Source: Gracilibacillus oryzae
GTDB lineage: Bacteria > Bacillota > Bacilli > Bacillales > Amphibacillaceae
DNA: 43,913 nt
Reading direction: 5' to 3'
NCBI RefSeq assembly: GCF_009498735.1
Contig: NZ_ML762443.1
Coordinates: 20,818-64,730 of the forward strand
The notes beneath the pieces were generated by a model. The model did not search any database, was not told the DNA's origin, and saw only the letters and a program-made list of their open reading frames with translations. Both the position numbers and the translations under genes were made by a program. This document shows positions 25,813-38,283 of the stretch, one piece after another (positions within the stretch are counted from its first letter, which is position 1; the number at the start of each line of letters is the position of its first letter).

Positions 25813-28185
25813 TTCCATAAAATCATATGGGGAGAATTCCTCCTGACCTACTTCCACTGCCAGAAGTTTCTCATCTGCTGTCAACTCCTGGTCCTGTTCT
25901 TGAGCTTTCTGCTTTCCCTTTTCCTTTACATCAAAAAGCTCCTGCAAATAACTTACCAATGAAGTATAACGTTTATTAGTGTCTTCTGTTCTCACTCCAC
26001 GCAAGAATGCATCCTTGTCACCGCAAATAATCAAGGATTGCTTTGCCCGTGTGATTCCGGTATAAATCAAATTCTTTCGCAACATCCGGTTATAGCCTTG
26101 TATAATCGGCATAATCACAATCTGGAATTCACTGCCCTGTGATTTATGAATGGATGTACAATAGGCATGCATTAAATTAATCAAATCCGCTTTTCCATAC
26201 GCTACTTCTTTCTCATCAAAGGCAACTACAAGCTGTTCTTCCTGCTCTTTGTTCTCATCTTTTTCAAAAATGGCCACAACTTCGCCAATATCTCCGTTAA
26301 AGACCCCATCCTCCGCCTGATTGATAAGCTGGATCACCTTGTCCCCTTTGCGGTAGACGGTATCACCAAAACGCATTTCCCTGACACCACTCGCCTTGGG
26401 ATTCAGGACTGCCTGCAGCTCTTCGTTCAATTTATGAATACCTGCTTTGGAGCGGTACATTGGTGCCAGTACCTGCACCTGCTTTGGATCCACACCTTTA
26501 TCATATGCCTTCTTGACAATCTGTCTGACAATATCCACAACCTGATATTCCGGACAGGGGAAAAAATTAAAGTCATTTGCTTTTACAAGTGTCTCCTCTT
26601 TGACTTGTCTGTTTTTAATTTCATGTGCCAACTGAATGATTTTCGAGCCTTCTTTCTGCCGGTACACTTCTTTCAGCTGGATCGATGCCACAGAACCGCT
26701 TGCCAGCAGGTCTGACAGTACTTGCCCTGGCCCTACTGATGGCAATTGATCCTCATCGCCGACAATCAGAACTTGCATATGGCTGGGAATTGCGCGGAAC
26801 AGCTGGTAGGCAAGCCATGTATCGACCATGGAAAACTCATCAATCACAATAATTTTTCCTTCTAATTGATTGTCTTCATCTTTATCGAATGTCTCATGGC
26901 CATCCCAGCCTAATAATCGGTGAATGGTCATACTCTCAATTCCAGTTGATTCCTGCATCCTTTTGGCTGCTCTGCCTGTTGGAGCTGTTAAAACAAATGG
27001 ATAGACTTTATCATCATCATAATCTGTCTTATTTATCGATAAGTCATGGATTTGGGCATATGCATTAATTATCCCTTTAATAACCGTCGTCTTCCCTGTT
27101 CCCGGCCCGCCTGTCAGAATCATAATTTTCTCAGAAAGAGCTGTCTCGATCGCTTCATACTGTTCCTTGCCATAACTGATGATCTCTTCTTCTTCAATTT
27201 TGCCGACAATCTTTAACAGTTCCGCATCAGTAAACGGTTTTTCCAGTTTCTTATCCGCAATCCGCTTCACTTGCGCACAAAAGCCCGTTTCCGAATAATA
27301 AAGGGATGGCAAATAAGCTTTATTATCTGTCACAATGATTTCTTTCTCTTTATTCAGTTCAACAATCTGTTCCGTCATTTTATCTGGGGAAATATCATTA
27401 GTTACCCCATCAAGCATCTGGTCCATTTCACTTAACAAATAATCCAGCGGCAGATAAGTGTGGCCATCCTGGATACTGTTTTGCAGCACAAAAATACAGG
27501 CAGCCTGCAATCTTGTCGGATGATCGACAGTAATCCCATTCTGTCTCGCAATCTGATCTGCGCGCAGAAAACCAAATCCATCCACTTTAAAGACAAATAA
27601 ATAAGGATTTTGTGACAAGTGTTCGAGGGTATCTTCCCTGTATGCACTGTACATTTTCTGGGCCATCTTGAGCCCAAATCCATATTTGGACAATTCAATC
27701 ACAATATGCTCAAAACCCTGGTTCTCCTGCAAAATTTGATAGATTTTCTCCTGCTTGTCATCAGGAAGTCCTTTTACCTGCCCAAGCACAGTTTTATCAG
27801 TTAATATTTGCGATAAAGCTGTTTCGCCAAGGGTTGTGACAATGCGTTCGGCTGTTTTTTTGCCGATCCCTGGAAACAAATCACTGGATAAGTAGGCTAT
27901 AACTCCTTCTTTTGATTCTGGCAAAAACCGCTGATAGCTGTCTACTTGAAACTGCCGTCCAAACCGTTTATGCTCGACAAGTCTGCCATAAAACTCATAC
28001 GTTTCTCCGGGATCCAGTCTGCGGAAATAGCCTTTTACGACAATCTCCTGCTCATCCAGCTGTTGATTTGTCTCAATCACTTTGATTTTAGCAATGGAGA
28101 AATGTTCATTTTTATTTTCAAAAATCGTATGGATCATTTCCCCTTTTATAAAATTTTTCTGATCAACGATTTGTTCTGTTTCCAT
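25810..28185 (-). CDS. recD2: SF1B DNA helicase RecD2 (YrrC)
   Basis: The 791-residue protein has the long N-terminal part of RecD2, with helix-hairpin-helix motifs (PGIGKKTAERIVTTLG near residue 105). The helicase core has Walker A ILTGGPGTGKTTVIK (about residue 355), TAPTGRAAKRM, the DEFSMVD box, GDEDQLPSVGPGQVL, and a C-terminal CTSIHKSQGSEFQIV. RecD2 unwinds DNA 5' to 3' and takes part in replication-fork restart and mismatch repair, without RecBC. The neighbours (yrrB upstream, zinc ribbon downstream) match Bacillus. Confidence 0.96.
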   Translation of the reverse strand: METEQIVDQKNFIKGEMIHTIFENKNEHFSIAKIKVIETNQQLDEQEIVVKGYFRRLDPGETYEFYGRLVEHKRFGRQFQVDSYQRFLPESKEGVIAYLSSDLFPGIGKKTAERIVTTLGETALSQILTDKTVLGQVKGLPDDKQEKIYQILQENQGFEHIVIELSKYGFGLKMAQKMYSAYREDTLEHLSQNPYLFVFKVDGFGFLRADQIARQNGITVDHPTRLQAACIFVLQNSIQDGHTYLPLDYLLSEMDQMLDGVTNDISPDKMTEQIVELNKEKEIIVTDNKAYLPSLYYSETGFCAQVKRIADKKLEKPFTDAELLKIVGKIEEEEIISYGKEQYEAIETALSEKIMILTGGPGTGKTTVIKGIINAYAQIHDLSINKTDYDDDKVYPFVLTAPTGRAAKRMQESTGIESMTIHRLLGWDGHETFDKDEDNQLEGKIIVIDEFSMVDTWLAYQLFRAIPSHMQVLIVGDEDQLPSVGPGQVLSDLLASGSVASIQLKEVYRQKEGSKIIQLAHEIKNRQVKEETLVKANDFNFFPCPEYQVVDIVRQIVKKAYDKGVDPKQVQVLAPMYRSKAGIHKLNEELQAVLNPKASGVREMRFGDTVYRKGDKVIQLINQAEDGVFNGDIGEVVAIFEKDENKEQEEQLVVAFDEKEVAYGKADLINLMHAYCTSIHKSQGSEFQIVIMPIIQGYNRMLRKNLIYTGITRAKQSLIICGDKDAFLRGVRTEDTNKRYTSLVSYLQELFDVKEKGKQKAQEQDQELTADEKLLAVEVGQEEFSPYDFME

Positions 28186-28204
28186 TGCTAAAATACCCCT
28201 TTAC

Positions 28205-28870
28205 TTACTCATTTTCGGCTAACATTTTCTCAATTTGTGTTTTTCCGTTCCCTGCCAGCAAATGATCTGGCTGGATCGCTAATGCCTGGTCAAAATGGGC
28301 CAATGCCTGATTGATATCATCATGAAATAAACTGATCACCCCTAAATTATAATGGGCATCACTATGTTCTTCCTCTAATTGTAACACTTGTTCAAAAACT
28401 TTTTTCGCCTCAACCAGCTGCTCTGTCTGGGCAAGTGCTAAGCCATATTGAAACAGAACATCTGCATCGTCTGGATTTAATTCCGTTGCCCGCTGCAGAT
28501 ATGGTAAAGCAAATTTGAACTTCTCATCATACAAACAAGCAAGACCTAGCATAAAGTAAACGTCCGCTTCCTCTAAACCAAGCTGCAGGGCTTTTTGAAA
28601 ATTCTCTCTTGCCTTACTAAAGTCCTCTTGTTCAAAATACACATTCCCTAAACCGTAAAAGGCTGTCGCCGCTTGTCCGTCCAGCTCTGTTGCTTTTCCA
28701 TAAAACCTGACGGCACGGTCATAGTCTTTCATATGTAATAACAAATTGCCAAAATTAATATAATGAACCGGTTCTTCCGAATTTGCCTCAATTGCTTCTG
28801 TAAAATACTTCGCTGCTTCTTCCAATTTTCCTTCTTGCATTAATTGAATTCCCTGATCCATTTCTGTCAT
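28205..28870 (-). CDS. yrrB: TPR-repeat protein YrrB
   Basis: The 221-residue protein is built of about six tetratricopeptide repeats (for example EAAKYFTEAIEANSEEPVHY, AVRFYGKATELDGQAATAFY and KARENFQKALQLGLEEADVY). It has no signal peptide. Such proteins are protein-binding scaffolds, and the partner is unknown. GGAGG lies 9 nt before the ATG. The gene is between mnmA and recD2, as in Bacillus. Confidence 0.93.
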   Translation of the reverse strand: MTEMDQGIQLMQEGKLEEAAKYFTEAIEANSEEPVHYINFGNLLLHMKDYDRAVRFYGKATELDGQAATAFYGLGNVYFEQEDFSKARENFQKALQLGLEEADVYFMLGLACLYDEKFKFALPYLQRATELNPDDADVLFQYGLALAQTEQLVEAKKVFEQVLQLEEEHSDAHYNLGVISLFHDDINQALAHFDQALAIQPDHLLAGNGKTQIEKMLAENE

Positions 28871-28943
28871 GTCATAAAACCTCCATACCCCTATTTTACT
28901 TGAACACTGTGAAAAAATTAAGCAAAACTTGATTTTGATATAA

Positions 28944-28981
28944 AGAGAGGACAGACTTTTTAAAAGTGCTGTCCTGTCCTC

Positions 28982-28982
<1 letters not shown>
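28944..28982 (-). terminator. Terminator of mnmA
   Basis: A long stem (AGAGGACAG/CTGTCCTCT, with a shorter alternative pairing) lies after the mnmA stop codon and is followed by TTTATA on the minus strand. Confidence 0.7.
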
Positions 28983-31248
<2,266 letters not shown>

Positions 31249-31266
31249 GCTAGTCAGTCCTTTTTC

Positions 31267-31686
31267 TTAAATATAGAACATATATGGATCTTGAACGCCT
31301 TTTTCCCCATATGTCGATAAATCTTCTAATGTCGTTGTATCAAGCACATCTTTCACTGCATCTCTGATTCGAATCCAAAGCTCCTGCTTGGCCGGCTCTT
31401 CGTCTTCAATACCTTCTACTGGTGTAATCGGCCCTTCTAAGATACGAATAATATCACCTGCTGTTATTTCATGCGGCTGTTTTGCTAAAATATATCCACC
31501 ATAGGCACCACGAATACTTTTTACCAGGCTTGCATTTCTGAGTGGTGCTACAAGTTGCTCTAAATAATGTTCGGATAAGTCATTTTCTTTGGCTATTGTT
31601 TTGAGAGACATTGGTCCATTGCCATTATTTTTTGCCAATTCGATCATAATGGTTAGGCCATATCGCCCTTTTGTTGAGATTTTCAT
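31267..31686 (-). CDS. cymR: Rrf2-family cysteine regulator CymR
   Basis: The 139-residue regulator has the Rrf2 start MKISTKGRYGLTIMIELAK and helix-turn-helix MSLKTIAKENDLSEHYLEQL. Unlike IscR it has no cysteines, so it binds no iron-sulfur cluster. This and the ending QDPYMFYI match CymR of Bacillus, the master repressor of sulfur amino acid genes acting with CysK. The gene precedes the cysteine desulfurase gene by 18 nt. Confidence 0.93.
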   Translation of the reverse strand: MKISTKGRYGLTIMIELAKNNGNGPMSLKTIAKENDLSEHYLEQLVAPLRNASLVKSIRGAYGGYILAKQPHEITAGDIIRILEGPITPVEGIEDEEPAKQELWIRIRDAVKDVLDTTTLEDLSTYGEKGVQDPYMFYI

Positions 31687-31795
31687 ATTGACACCTCATC
31701 TTTATTGTCTATAATAATATAATTTAAATTCCTATCGTTAGTTGCTATTATAGCATGAATGATATAATAAGTGCGGAACTGTGCTTTTCACACAG

Positions 31796-31848
31796 GCTAA
31801 TGATCCGTGTGGTATCCAAAACCCTCCCACTGATCAAAGTCTCACTTA
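31796..31848. repeat. Hairpin plus AAAGTCTCACTT repeat (second copy)
   Basis: GCTAATGATCCGTGTGG is followed by an imperfect partner CCCACTGATC and AAAGTCTCACTTA. The same parts lie in the same order at 20531-20580. The copy sits between the divergent genes cymR and rarA; the rest of this gap shows nothing else. Confidence 0.6.
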
Positions 31849-31965
31849 ATTCAATTCAGCTGTAAGATAAATCCCTACAAATAAACTAGTCTAAGAAATA
31901 GAGATCAAATTGTCAAGTTTACTGTTTAACATTGGAATATATTGTTAGAAGAAAGGAAGAGTACA

Positions 31966-33231
31966 ATGCCGACACAACCTTTAGCATTCCGTATGCGGCC
32001 CAAAAATATTGATGAAGTGATCGGACAATCCCATCTTGTTGGGGAAGGGAAAATGATCAGAAGAATGGTCGATGCCGGCCGCCTGCATTCTATGGTACTT
32101 TACGGACCGCCGGGAACAGGAAAAACATCGATGGCGATCGGAATTGCTAACAGTTTAAATACGAGATATAAGCTGCTTAATGCCACTATTCATAAGAAAA
32201 AAGATATGGAAATTGCTGTAGAAGAAGCGAAAATGAGCGGACAGCTTGTTGTCATTCTTGATGAAGTTCACCGTTTGGATAAGGCCAAACAGGATTTTCT
32301 TCTGCCACATGTGGAGTCCAATTTAATTACATTAATTGGCTGTACGACAAGCAACCCTTATCATTCGATCAATCCGGCAATCCGGAGCAGAACCCATATC
32401 TTTGAATTACACCGTTTGGAAAAAGACGATATCAAAATTGCAATTCAACGTGCACTGGATGATTCAGTTAATGGACTGGGAGAGCTTGACATTGAGCTGG
32501 AACAAGAAGCAATCGAACATTTTGCCATTGCAGCCAATGGGGATCTGAGAGCTGCACTCAATGGTCTTGAGCTTGCAGCATATTCCAATCCAAGAGATGC
32601 GGATGGCAAAATTGTGATTGACCTGGAAACAGCTGAAGCTTCCATGCAGAAAAAAAGCTTTTCACATGATAAAGGCGGTGACGCGCATTATGACGTCCTA
32701 AGCGCTTTTCAGAAATCGATCAGAGGCAGTGATGTCGATGCAGCCTTGCATTATTTAGGTCGTTTAATTGAAGCAGGCGATTTAGAAAGTATCGGCAGAC
32801 GCATGCTTGTTTGTGCCTATGAAGATATTGGTCTAGCAAATCCGCAGGCAGGACCGCATACCTTGGCTGCAATAGAATCAGCAGAACGACTGGGCTTCCC
32901 TGAGGCGAGAATCCCGCTATCTGTTGCGATTATTGAACTTTGCCTTTCACCTAAATCGAATACGGCATACAAAGCACTGGATGCTGCCCTTGCTGATATC
33001 CGCAAAGGAGATACTGGCGAGATTCCGTCTCATTTAAAGGACAGCCATTATAAAGGCGCCGCATCACTAGGCCGCGGTGTTGACTATAAATATCCGCATG
33101 CCTATGATGCCGGCTGGGTCCAGCAGCAGTATTTACCAGATAAAATGAAACAGAAGCAATATTACCATCCAAAAGAGACAGGTAAGTTTGAAAGAAACTT
33201 AAAACAAATTTACCAAAATTTAAAAAAATAA
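31966..33231 (+). CDS. rarA: Replication-associated recombination protein RarA (YrvN)
   Basis: The 421-residue AAA+ ATPase has Walker A VLYGPPGTGKTSMA, Walker B VVILDEVHRLDKAKQDFLLP, and sensor 1 LIGCTTSNPYHSINPAI. The MgsA C-terminal region has VCAYEDIGLANPQAGP. RarA works at stalled replication forks. The ATG at 31966 has AAAGGAAGAG upstream. The gene is divergent from cymR. Confidence 0.95.
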   Translation: MPTQPLAFRMRPKNIDEVIGQSHLVGEGKMIRRMVDAGRLHSMVLYGPPGTGKTSMAIGIANSLNTRYKLLNATIHKKKDMEIAVEEAKMSGQLVVILDEVHRLDKAKQDFLLPHVESNLITLIGCTTSNPYHSINPAIRSRTHIFELHRLEKDDIKIAIQRALDDSVNGLGELDIELEQEAIEHFAIAANGDLRAALNGLELAAYSNPRDADGKIVIDLETAEASMQKKSFSHDKGGDAHYDVLSAFQKSIRGSDVDAALHYLGRLIEAGDLESIGRRMLVCAYEDIGLANPQAGPHTLAAIESAERLGFPEARIPLSVAIIELCLSPKSNTAYKALDAALADIRKGDTGEIPSHLKDSHYKGAASLGRGVDYKYPHAYDAGWVQQQYLPDKMKQKQYYHPKETGKFERNLKQIYQNLKK

Positions 33232-33341
33232 TGTTTAAAACACTCCTTTCTGGTCAGAATAATAGATAAGCTCATGTGAGGAACGATTATGAATCTATTG
33301 AGAAATCTTTTAATATATGAGACAAGTTAGGAGTGGAATAC

Positions 33342-34043
33342 ATGGCCAAAGTACGCCAGGATGCCTGGTCACATGAAGATGATCTATTATTAGCAGAAAC
33401 GGTGCTGCGACATATTCGTGAAGGAAGCACCCAATTAAAAGCATTTGATGAAGTTGGCGATAAACTGAATCGCACATCTGCAGCCTGTGGTTTCAGATGG
33501 AATGCAGAAGTAAGACAAAGCTATGAACAAGCTGTACAAATAGCGAAAAAACAACGCAAAGATAGAAAAAGAGCTTTAGTAAATCAAGAGAATGCTGCCA
33601 CGAATATGAATTTACACTTACCAGAAGAGGAAGAAGTGGAAGCATCAATAAATAATGACAGCAATATGTTATGGAACTGGGAGCCGCCGAAGGAAACAAT
33701 CCCAGCACCTGTTCAGGAAACTGTCCAAGAAACAATAGATATGGGGCAAGTGATTCGCTTTTTGCAAAACTTGAAAAAAGAGCAGCAGCAATTCAAATAC
33801 TCACAATCTAACATGGAACGCTTAATTCATGAAAAAGAGCAGCTTCAACATCAATTAGAATCAAAAGAAAAAAGAGTAAAAGAATTGGAAAGAGAATTAA
33901 TGACAATGAACGAAGACTATCAAGCTTTTATGCAAATAGTCGAGCGCGCAAGAAAAATGGTTGTTTTTGAAGAGGAACAGCCAAGACCTGTACCGAAATT
34001 CCGTATGGATAAAAACGGGAATCTGGAGCAAGTGGCGAAATAG
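33342..34043 (+). CDS. RsfA-family sporulation transcription factor
   Basis: The 233-residue protein starts MAKVRQDAWSHEDDLLLAET with a Myb/SANT-like DNA-binding domain (residues about 6-55, with tryptophans in DAWSHEDD and FRWNAEV). After an acidic linker comes a long coiled coil (about 140-200). This matches the prespore RsfA/YlbO family, which tunes sigma-F genes. AGGAGTGG stands before the ATG. Its placement beside rarA is not that of B. subtilis rsfA, so it may be a paralogue. Confidence 0.88.
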   Translation: MAKVRQDAWSHEDDLLLAETVLRHIREGSTQLKAFDEVGDKLNRTSAACGFRWNAEVRQSYEQAVQIAKKQRKDRKRALVNQENAATNMNLHLPEEEEVEASINNDSNMLWNWEPPKETIPAPVQETVQETIDMGQVIRFLQNLKKEQQQFKYSQSNMERLIHEKEQLQHQLESKEKRVKELERELMTMNEDYQAFMQIVERARKMVVFEEEQPRPVPKFRMDKNGNLEQVAK

Positions 34044-34270
34044 GTTTAATGAGAAGTATGTAAAACTGATCGAGCTTGAGATTGAGATAAATGACTGTTT
34101 TTGAAACTGCTAATATGCCGTTCCGTATATTGAACCTGCTGATATTACAGGAGGTTCATTGACGTGCTTGTAGGAAATATTGCTGATTTGCAGTAAAATA
34201 CTCCATTTTCATTGCTTTATCCTTAGAACATTACTTTACTTAGCAAAACTACTATACAACTCATCAATAC

Positions 34271-34304
34271 AAAAAAGCACATCTACTATTAATAGATGTG
34301 CTTT
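34271..34304 (-). terminator. Terminator of 6S RNA (also faces the rsfA-like gene)
   Basis: A perfect stem AAAGCACATCTA/TAGATGTGCTTT with a 7-nt loop has a T run on the minus strand. The region 34044-34270 before it has only a short hairpin near 34134-34162 and no gene. Confidence 0.85.
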
Positions 34305-34312
34305 ATTATTTG

Positions 34313-34522
34313 CATTCGACAATCCCAATCGTGCCGTCGTTTTTGGGATGAAGTTTTGAACCCGCTCCCTGCAGGTGGGTGCCCTGTCTTGCAGTTCGTG
34401 CTTCCGCCAGGTAACATAAGTACAGCGGCATGCACTAGATACAAGAACGCTAAGCTCCCGTAGATAAAATGTTAGGTCAAAACGTCATTGATGCGACGAA
34501 CACATCAGGATTGTTAACTTGT
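34313..34522 (-). ncRNA. bsrA: 6S RNA (6S-1/BsrA type)
   Basis: The region lies between aspS and the rarA group, where B. subtilis has bsrA. The transcript would start near ACAAGTTAACAATCCTGATG. The 5' segment ACAATCCTGATGTG (from 34513 down) pairs with the 3' segment at 34319-34339 to close a long rod with G-U pairs, as in 6S RNA. A strong promoter and terminator flank it at the right distance, giving about 200 nt. 6S RNA mimics an open promoter and holds sigma-A RNA polymerase. The tcdA (yrvM) gene next to it in Bacillus is absent here. Identification is from structure, promoter and synteny. Confidence 0.8.
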
Positions 34523-34528
34523 AAATAA

Positions 34529-34557
34529 ATAATAGCATATAGTTAGCTCGATTTCAA
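34529..34557 (-). promoter_or_regulatory. Sigma-A promoter of 6S RNA
   Basis: TTGAAA (34552-34557) and TATTAT (34529-34534) are spaced 17 bp on the minus strand, with transcription expected from about 34522. Confidence 0.85.
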
Positions 34558-34596
34558 CCATACTATCTTTACAGTTTCTTTACAAAGCAGCTGATA

Positions 34597-36354
34597 TTAT
34601 TTTAATTTTAAATGCAATTCATTTAACTGTTTTGGATCAACTGCACTTGGCGCTTCTGTCATTGGATCAGAAGCTGAAGCTGTTTTCGGGAACAGAATTG
34701 TATCACGTAAATTTGTACGGCCTGCTAGTAACATAATCATACGGTCAAAGCCTAATGCTATCCCGCCATGTGGTGGTGCACCAAATTCCAATGCATCAAG
34801 CAGGAAGCCAAATTGATCCTCTGCTTCTTCTTTTGTAAAGCCAAGTTTTTCAAACATCTGGTTCTGCATTTCTCGTTGGTAAATACGAAGCGATCCCCCG
34901 CCTAATTCATAACCATTTAATACTAAGTCATAAGCTTGAGCACGCACTTCACCAGGGTTTGTTTCCAGTTTATCAATATCTGACTCAAACGGCAGTGTAA
35001 ATGGATGGTGTGCTGCATGATAGCGGCCAGCTTCTTCATCGTACTCTAATAATGGCCAGTCAGTAATCCATAGGAATTCAAATTTACTTTCATCAATTAA
35101 ATCATGATCTTTGGCAAGTTTTAAACGAAGTGCACCTAATGTATCATAAACGACTTGGTTTTTATCTGCTACAAAGAACAATAAATCGCCAGCATTAGCA
35201 TCTAGTAAGGAACGGAATTGTGCTTGTTCCTCATCTGAGAAGAACTTGGCAATTGGTCCAACTAAAGCATCTTCTTCCACTTTCAGCCATGCTAATCCTT
35301 TGGCACCATAAATTTTGGCAAAGTCTGTCATGTTGTCTAAATCTTTACGGGAATATTGGTCTGCTTTTCCTTTCAAGTTTAAACCACTTACTTTTCCGCC
35401 ATCTTCCACTGCCTGACGGAATACTTTAAAGCCAGAATCCTTCACAGCTTCTGATAAATTGACTAACTCCATTTCAAAACGAACATCAGGCTTATCGGAA
35501 CCGAATCGCTCCATTGCCTCATCATATGGCATACGAGTGAAGTTTGCCGGTACATCCAGTCCTTTGACTTCTTTCATCACTTTGACCATCATGCGCTCTG
35601 TCATTTCGATAATTTCATCCATTGATAAGAAAGATGTTTCAATATCAATCTGGGTGAATTCCGGCTGACGGTCTGCACGTAAGTCCTCATCACGGAAACA
35701 GCGAGCAAATTGATAATATTTTTCAAAACCTGCTACCATTAATAACTGTTTAAACAATTGAGGTGATTGCGGCAATGCATAGAAATAACCTTCATGCACA
35801 CGGCTTGGCACTAAATAATCTCGGGCACCTTCTGGCGTGCTTTTTGTTAACATTGGTGTTTCCATTTCAAGAAAAGCTTCGTCATTTAAAAACTGGCGAA
35901 TTGTTTGTGTTACCTGATGACGTAATTTAAATGTTTCCTGCATGACATCACGTCGCAAATCTAAATAACGGTATTTCAAGCGGATATCTTCTGAAACATC
36001 AATATCATCTGTTAAAGAAAATGGCGGTGTTTTTGATGCATTCAATACCGTAATACTGTCTGCAAACACTTCAATTTCACCTGTGTCAATTTTCGGATTA
36101 ACTGTCTCAGCGTCACGCTCTACCACTTTTCCTGTAACCTCAAGTACATACTCACTTCTGACACTGTCGGCAATTTCCAATGCTTCTTTGGAAATTTCAG
36201 CATTAAACACAACCTGAACAACACCAGAACGGTCACGGAAATCCATGAAGATTATTTCCCCAAGGTCACGGCGTTTCTGTACCCACCCTTTTAATACTAC
36301 TTCTTCGTTAATATGCTCTTTTCTTAGTGAACCTGCTAATGTACGGTTTGACAT
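34597..36354 (-). CDS. aspS: Aspartyl-tRNA synthetase
   Basis: The 585-residue class IIb synthetase has an N-terminal OB-fold anticodon domain ([20 protein letters not shown]). Motif 2 is in [21 protein letters not shown], a bacterial GAD insertion follows, and motif 3 is [23 protein letters not shown] lies before the ATG. The gene follows hisS by 13 nt, and one T-box leader controls both. Confidence 0.97.
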   Translation of the reverse strand: MSNRTLAGSLRKEHINEEVVLKGWVQKRRDLGEIIFMDFRDRSGVVQVVFNAEISKEALEIADSVRSEYVLEVTGKVVERDAETVNPKIDTGEIEVFADSITVLNASKTPPFSLTDDIDVSEDIRLKYRYLDLRRDVMQETFKLRHQVTQTIRQFLNDEAFLEMETPMLTKSTPEGARDYLVPSRVHEGYFYALPQSPQLFKQLLMVAGFEKYYQFARCFRDEDLRADRQPEFTQIDIETSFLSMDEIIEMTERMMVKVMKEVKGLDVPANFTRMPYDEAMERFGSDKPDVRFEMELVNLSEAVKDSGFKVFRQAVEDGGKVSGLNLKGKADQYSRKDLDNMTDFAKIYGAKGLAWLKVEEDALVGPIAKFFSDEEQAQFRSLLDANAGDLLFFVADKNQVVYDTLGALRLKLAKDHDLIDESKFEFLWITDWPLLEYDEEAGRYHAAHHPFTLPFESDIDKLETNPGEVRAQAYDLVLNGYELGGGSLRIYQREMQNQMFEKLGFTKEEAEDQFGFLLDALEFGAPPHGGIALGFDRMIMLLAGRTNLRDTILFPKTASASDPMTEAPSAVDPKQLNELHLKLK

Positions 36355-36366
36355 AATCTTTCCCCC

Positions 36367-37629
36367 TTAAATAATTCCTTCGATATATGAAGTGATTTGA
36401 TCTATAGCGACATTTTCCTGTTCGCCAGATTCCATATTTTTCACTGCTATCACATTATTCTCAAGCTCTTCTTCTCCTAATACAAGAACGAAACGAGCTT
36501 TTAATCTGTCAGCAGCTTTAAATTGTGCTTTCATTTTTCGATCGAGATAATCTTTATCTGTTTGCATACCAGCTTGTCTTAGCTGCTCTGTAATCGCTGC
36601 TGCTTTCACTTTCGCCTCATCACCTAATGCAATGACAAAACAATCAAGACTCTGATCAATTGGCAGTTCCACGTTCTCTGCTTCCAATGCCATACGCAGT
36701 CTTTCAATACTTAAAGCAAAACCAATCCCAGGTGTTTCCGGACCGCCAAGATCCTGAACGAGTCCATTGTATCTTCCGCCGCCAGATAGTGTAGTTATCG
36801 CGCCAAAGCCTTCTGCATCACTCATAATCTCAAATGCTGTGTGGTTATAATAATCCAGCCCGCGGACAAGATTTTTATCAACAACATAAGCAATTCCCAT
36901 CGCATCCAAATATGCCTGCACTTGTTCAAAATAGTTTCTGGAATAATCATTTAAAAACTCTAAAATGGACGGAGCAGTTCCCATTGCCGGATGATCACGG
37001 TCTTTCTTACAGTCCAGAATTCGAAGCGGATTTTTTTCCAGACGTGATTGACAGTCTGAACAAAGCTCTTCTTTTACCGGAGAAAAGTGATCAATCAATG
37101 CCTGGCGGTGATTGTTGCGGCTTTCTGTATCACCTAAGCTGTTGATTACTAATTTTAATGATTGTAAACCAAGTTCTCTGTAAGCATTCATCGCAAGTGC
37201 AATGACTTCTGCATCCATTGCTGGATCTTCACTGCCTAATGCTTCTACACCAAACTGCACAAACTGGCGCATTCTTCCTTGCTGTGGTCTTTCGTAACGG
37301 AACATTGGTCCAATATAAAATAACTTCGTCGGCTGGTTCGCTAAGCCAAATAACTTATGCTGAACAAATGAACGAACAACAGATGCTGTCCCTTCCGGTC
37401 GTAATGTGATGCTGCGGTCACCCTTATCCGTAAATGTGTACATCTCTTTTTGCACGATATCTGTTGTATCACCAACACCTCGCTGGAAAAGTTCTGTATG
37501 TTCAAAGATCGGTGTGCGAATTTCATGATAATTGTAGCGTGCACTCAAATCTTTCAATTTCGCTTCAACGTATTGCCACTTTTCTGTAACACCAGGTAAT
37601 AAATCCTGTGTTCCTCTAGGTCCTTTCAT
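36367..37629 (-). CDS. hisS: Histidyl-tRNA synthetase
   Basis: The 420-residue class II synthetase begins [13 protein letters not shown]. Motif 2 is [20 protein letters not shown], the histidine motif is [15 protein letters not shown], and a C-terminal anticodon domain follows. The ATG at 37629 has AAGGAGGAG 6 nt upstream and is preferred over a TTG further up. It is the first gene of the T-box-controlled hisS-aspS operon. Confidence 0.97.
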   Translation of the reverse strand: MKGPRGTQDLLPGVTEKWQYVEAKLKDLSARYNYHEIRTPIFEHTELFQRGVGDTTDIVQKEMYTFTDKGDRSITLRPEGTASVVRSFVQHKLFGLANQPTKLFYIGPMFRYERPQQGRMRQFVQFGVEALGSEDPAMDAEVIALAMNAYRELGLQSLKLVINSLGDTESRNNHRQALIDHFSPVKEELCSDCQSRLEKNPLRILDCKKDRDHPAMGTAPSILEFLNDYSRNYFEQVQAYLDAMGIAYVVDKNLVRGLDYYNHTAFEIMSDAEGFGAITTLSGGGRYNGLVQDLGGPETPGIGFALSIERLRMALEAENVELPIDQSLDCFVIALGDEAKVKAAAITEQLRQAGMQTDKDYLDRKMKAQFKAADRLKARFVLVLGEEELENNVIAVKNMESGEQENVAIDQITSYIEGII

Positions 37630-37695
37630 AAAAAACTCCTCCTTATCGGTCAATCGATTAAATGCCTGATCGCTATGACGGAAATAAAAATATAC

Positions 37696-37908
37696 ACAAA
37701 AAAACTCCCATCCCTAAAAAAGGGACGAGAGCTTACCCGTGTTGCCACCCTAGTTGAAGTATGATTATACTTCCACTCAAACAGTTAACGCCTGTATACG
37801 TTCATACTTACTCAATTTTTCAGTATGAAGCTTCCGGAATGTCTTTCATAAAGGCAGTCAGCAAGAATTCTTTCAGCCAGGGGAATTCTCTCTCTTCGCT
37901 CTTATCCT
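37696..37908 (-). promoter_or_regulatory. T-box riboswitch of hisS-aspS
   Basis: The T-box core AGGGTGGCAACACGGG lies at about 37736-37752 on the minus strand. A terminator (CTCTCGTCCC, then AGGGATGGGAGTTTTTTT) is at 37696-37732. In the 3' half of stem I, AAAGACATTCC offers GAC (Asp) overlapping CAT (His). Low charging of the matching tRNA would allow readthrough into both synthetase genes. Confidence 0.92.
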
Positions 37909-37959
37909 TTATTACTCTTTCCTTCAATAGCTTTTGAATCGATCCATTTAATTGTATAT

Positions 37960-37989
37960 ATCATAATCGTTTTAAAATGCTTTTGTCAA
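37960..37989 (-). promoter_or_regulatory. Sigma-A promoter of hisS-aspS
   Basis: TTGACA (37984-37989) and TATGAT (37960-37965) are spaced 18 bp upstream of the T-box. The -35 overlaps the stop of the small gene at 37986. Confidence 0.8.
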
Positions 37990-38159
37990 GTTGGTTTCTG
38001 CATTTTTTTCATTTTTTGTGTCGAATGTATGGTTATCCCGATCTGATCCGCAATTTCTGTCTGATAATCCCGAACACGAAACTCTGAGAATTGATGCAGT
38101 TGATGAGGACCATGATGACTGGAAAAAAGGCTTTTCTGCTGCTTCTGACTAAACTTCAT
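37986..38159 (-). CDS. Small hypothetical protein upstream of hisS
   Basis: This 57-residue protein is rich in Lys, Gln and His (MKFSQKQQKSLFSSHHGPHQ at the start). It has no membrane segment. AAGGGAG lies upstream of the ATG at 38159. Its position between the amidase gene and hisS is that of the small gene yrzK in B. subtilis, but that identity is not certain. The function is unknown. An extension of the frame to 38339 would run into the divergent amidase gene and is unlikely. Confidence 0.55.
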   Translation of the reverse strand: MKFSQKQQKSLFSSHHGPHQLHQFSEFRVRDYQTEIADQIGITIHSTQKMKKMQKPT

Positions 38160-38283
38160 GATGATAAACTCCCTTTCCTTTCTATTGACAAATGAGAAAT
38201 CTCCGCATTCTTTATAGTTACGTGCAAAAATGGCCAAACTTAGGTAATATAGAATTAAATCCCAACGGAGGGGGCGACTATGA

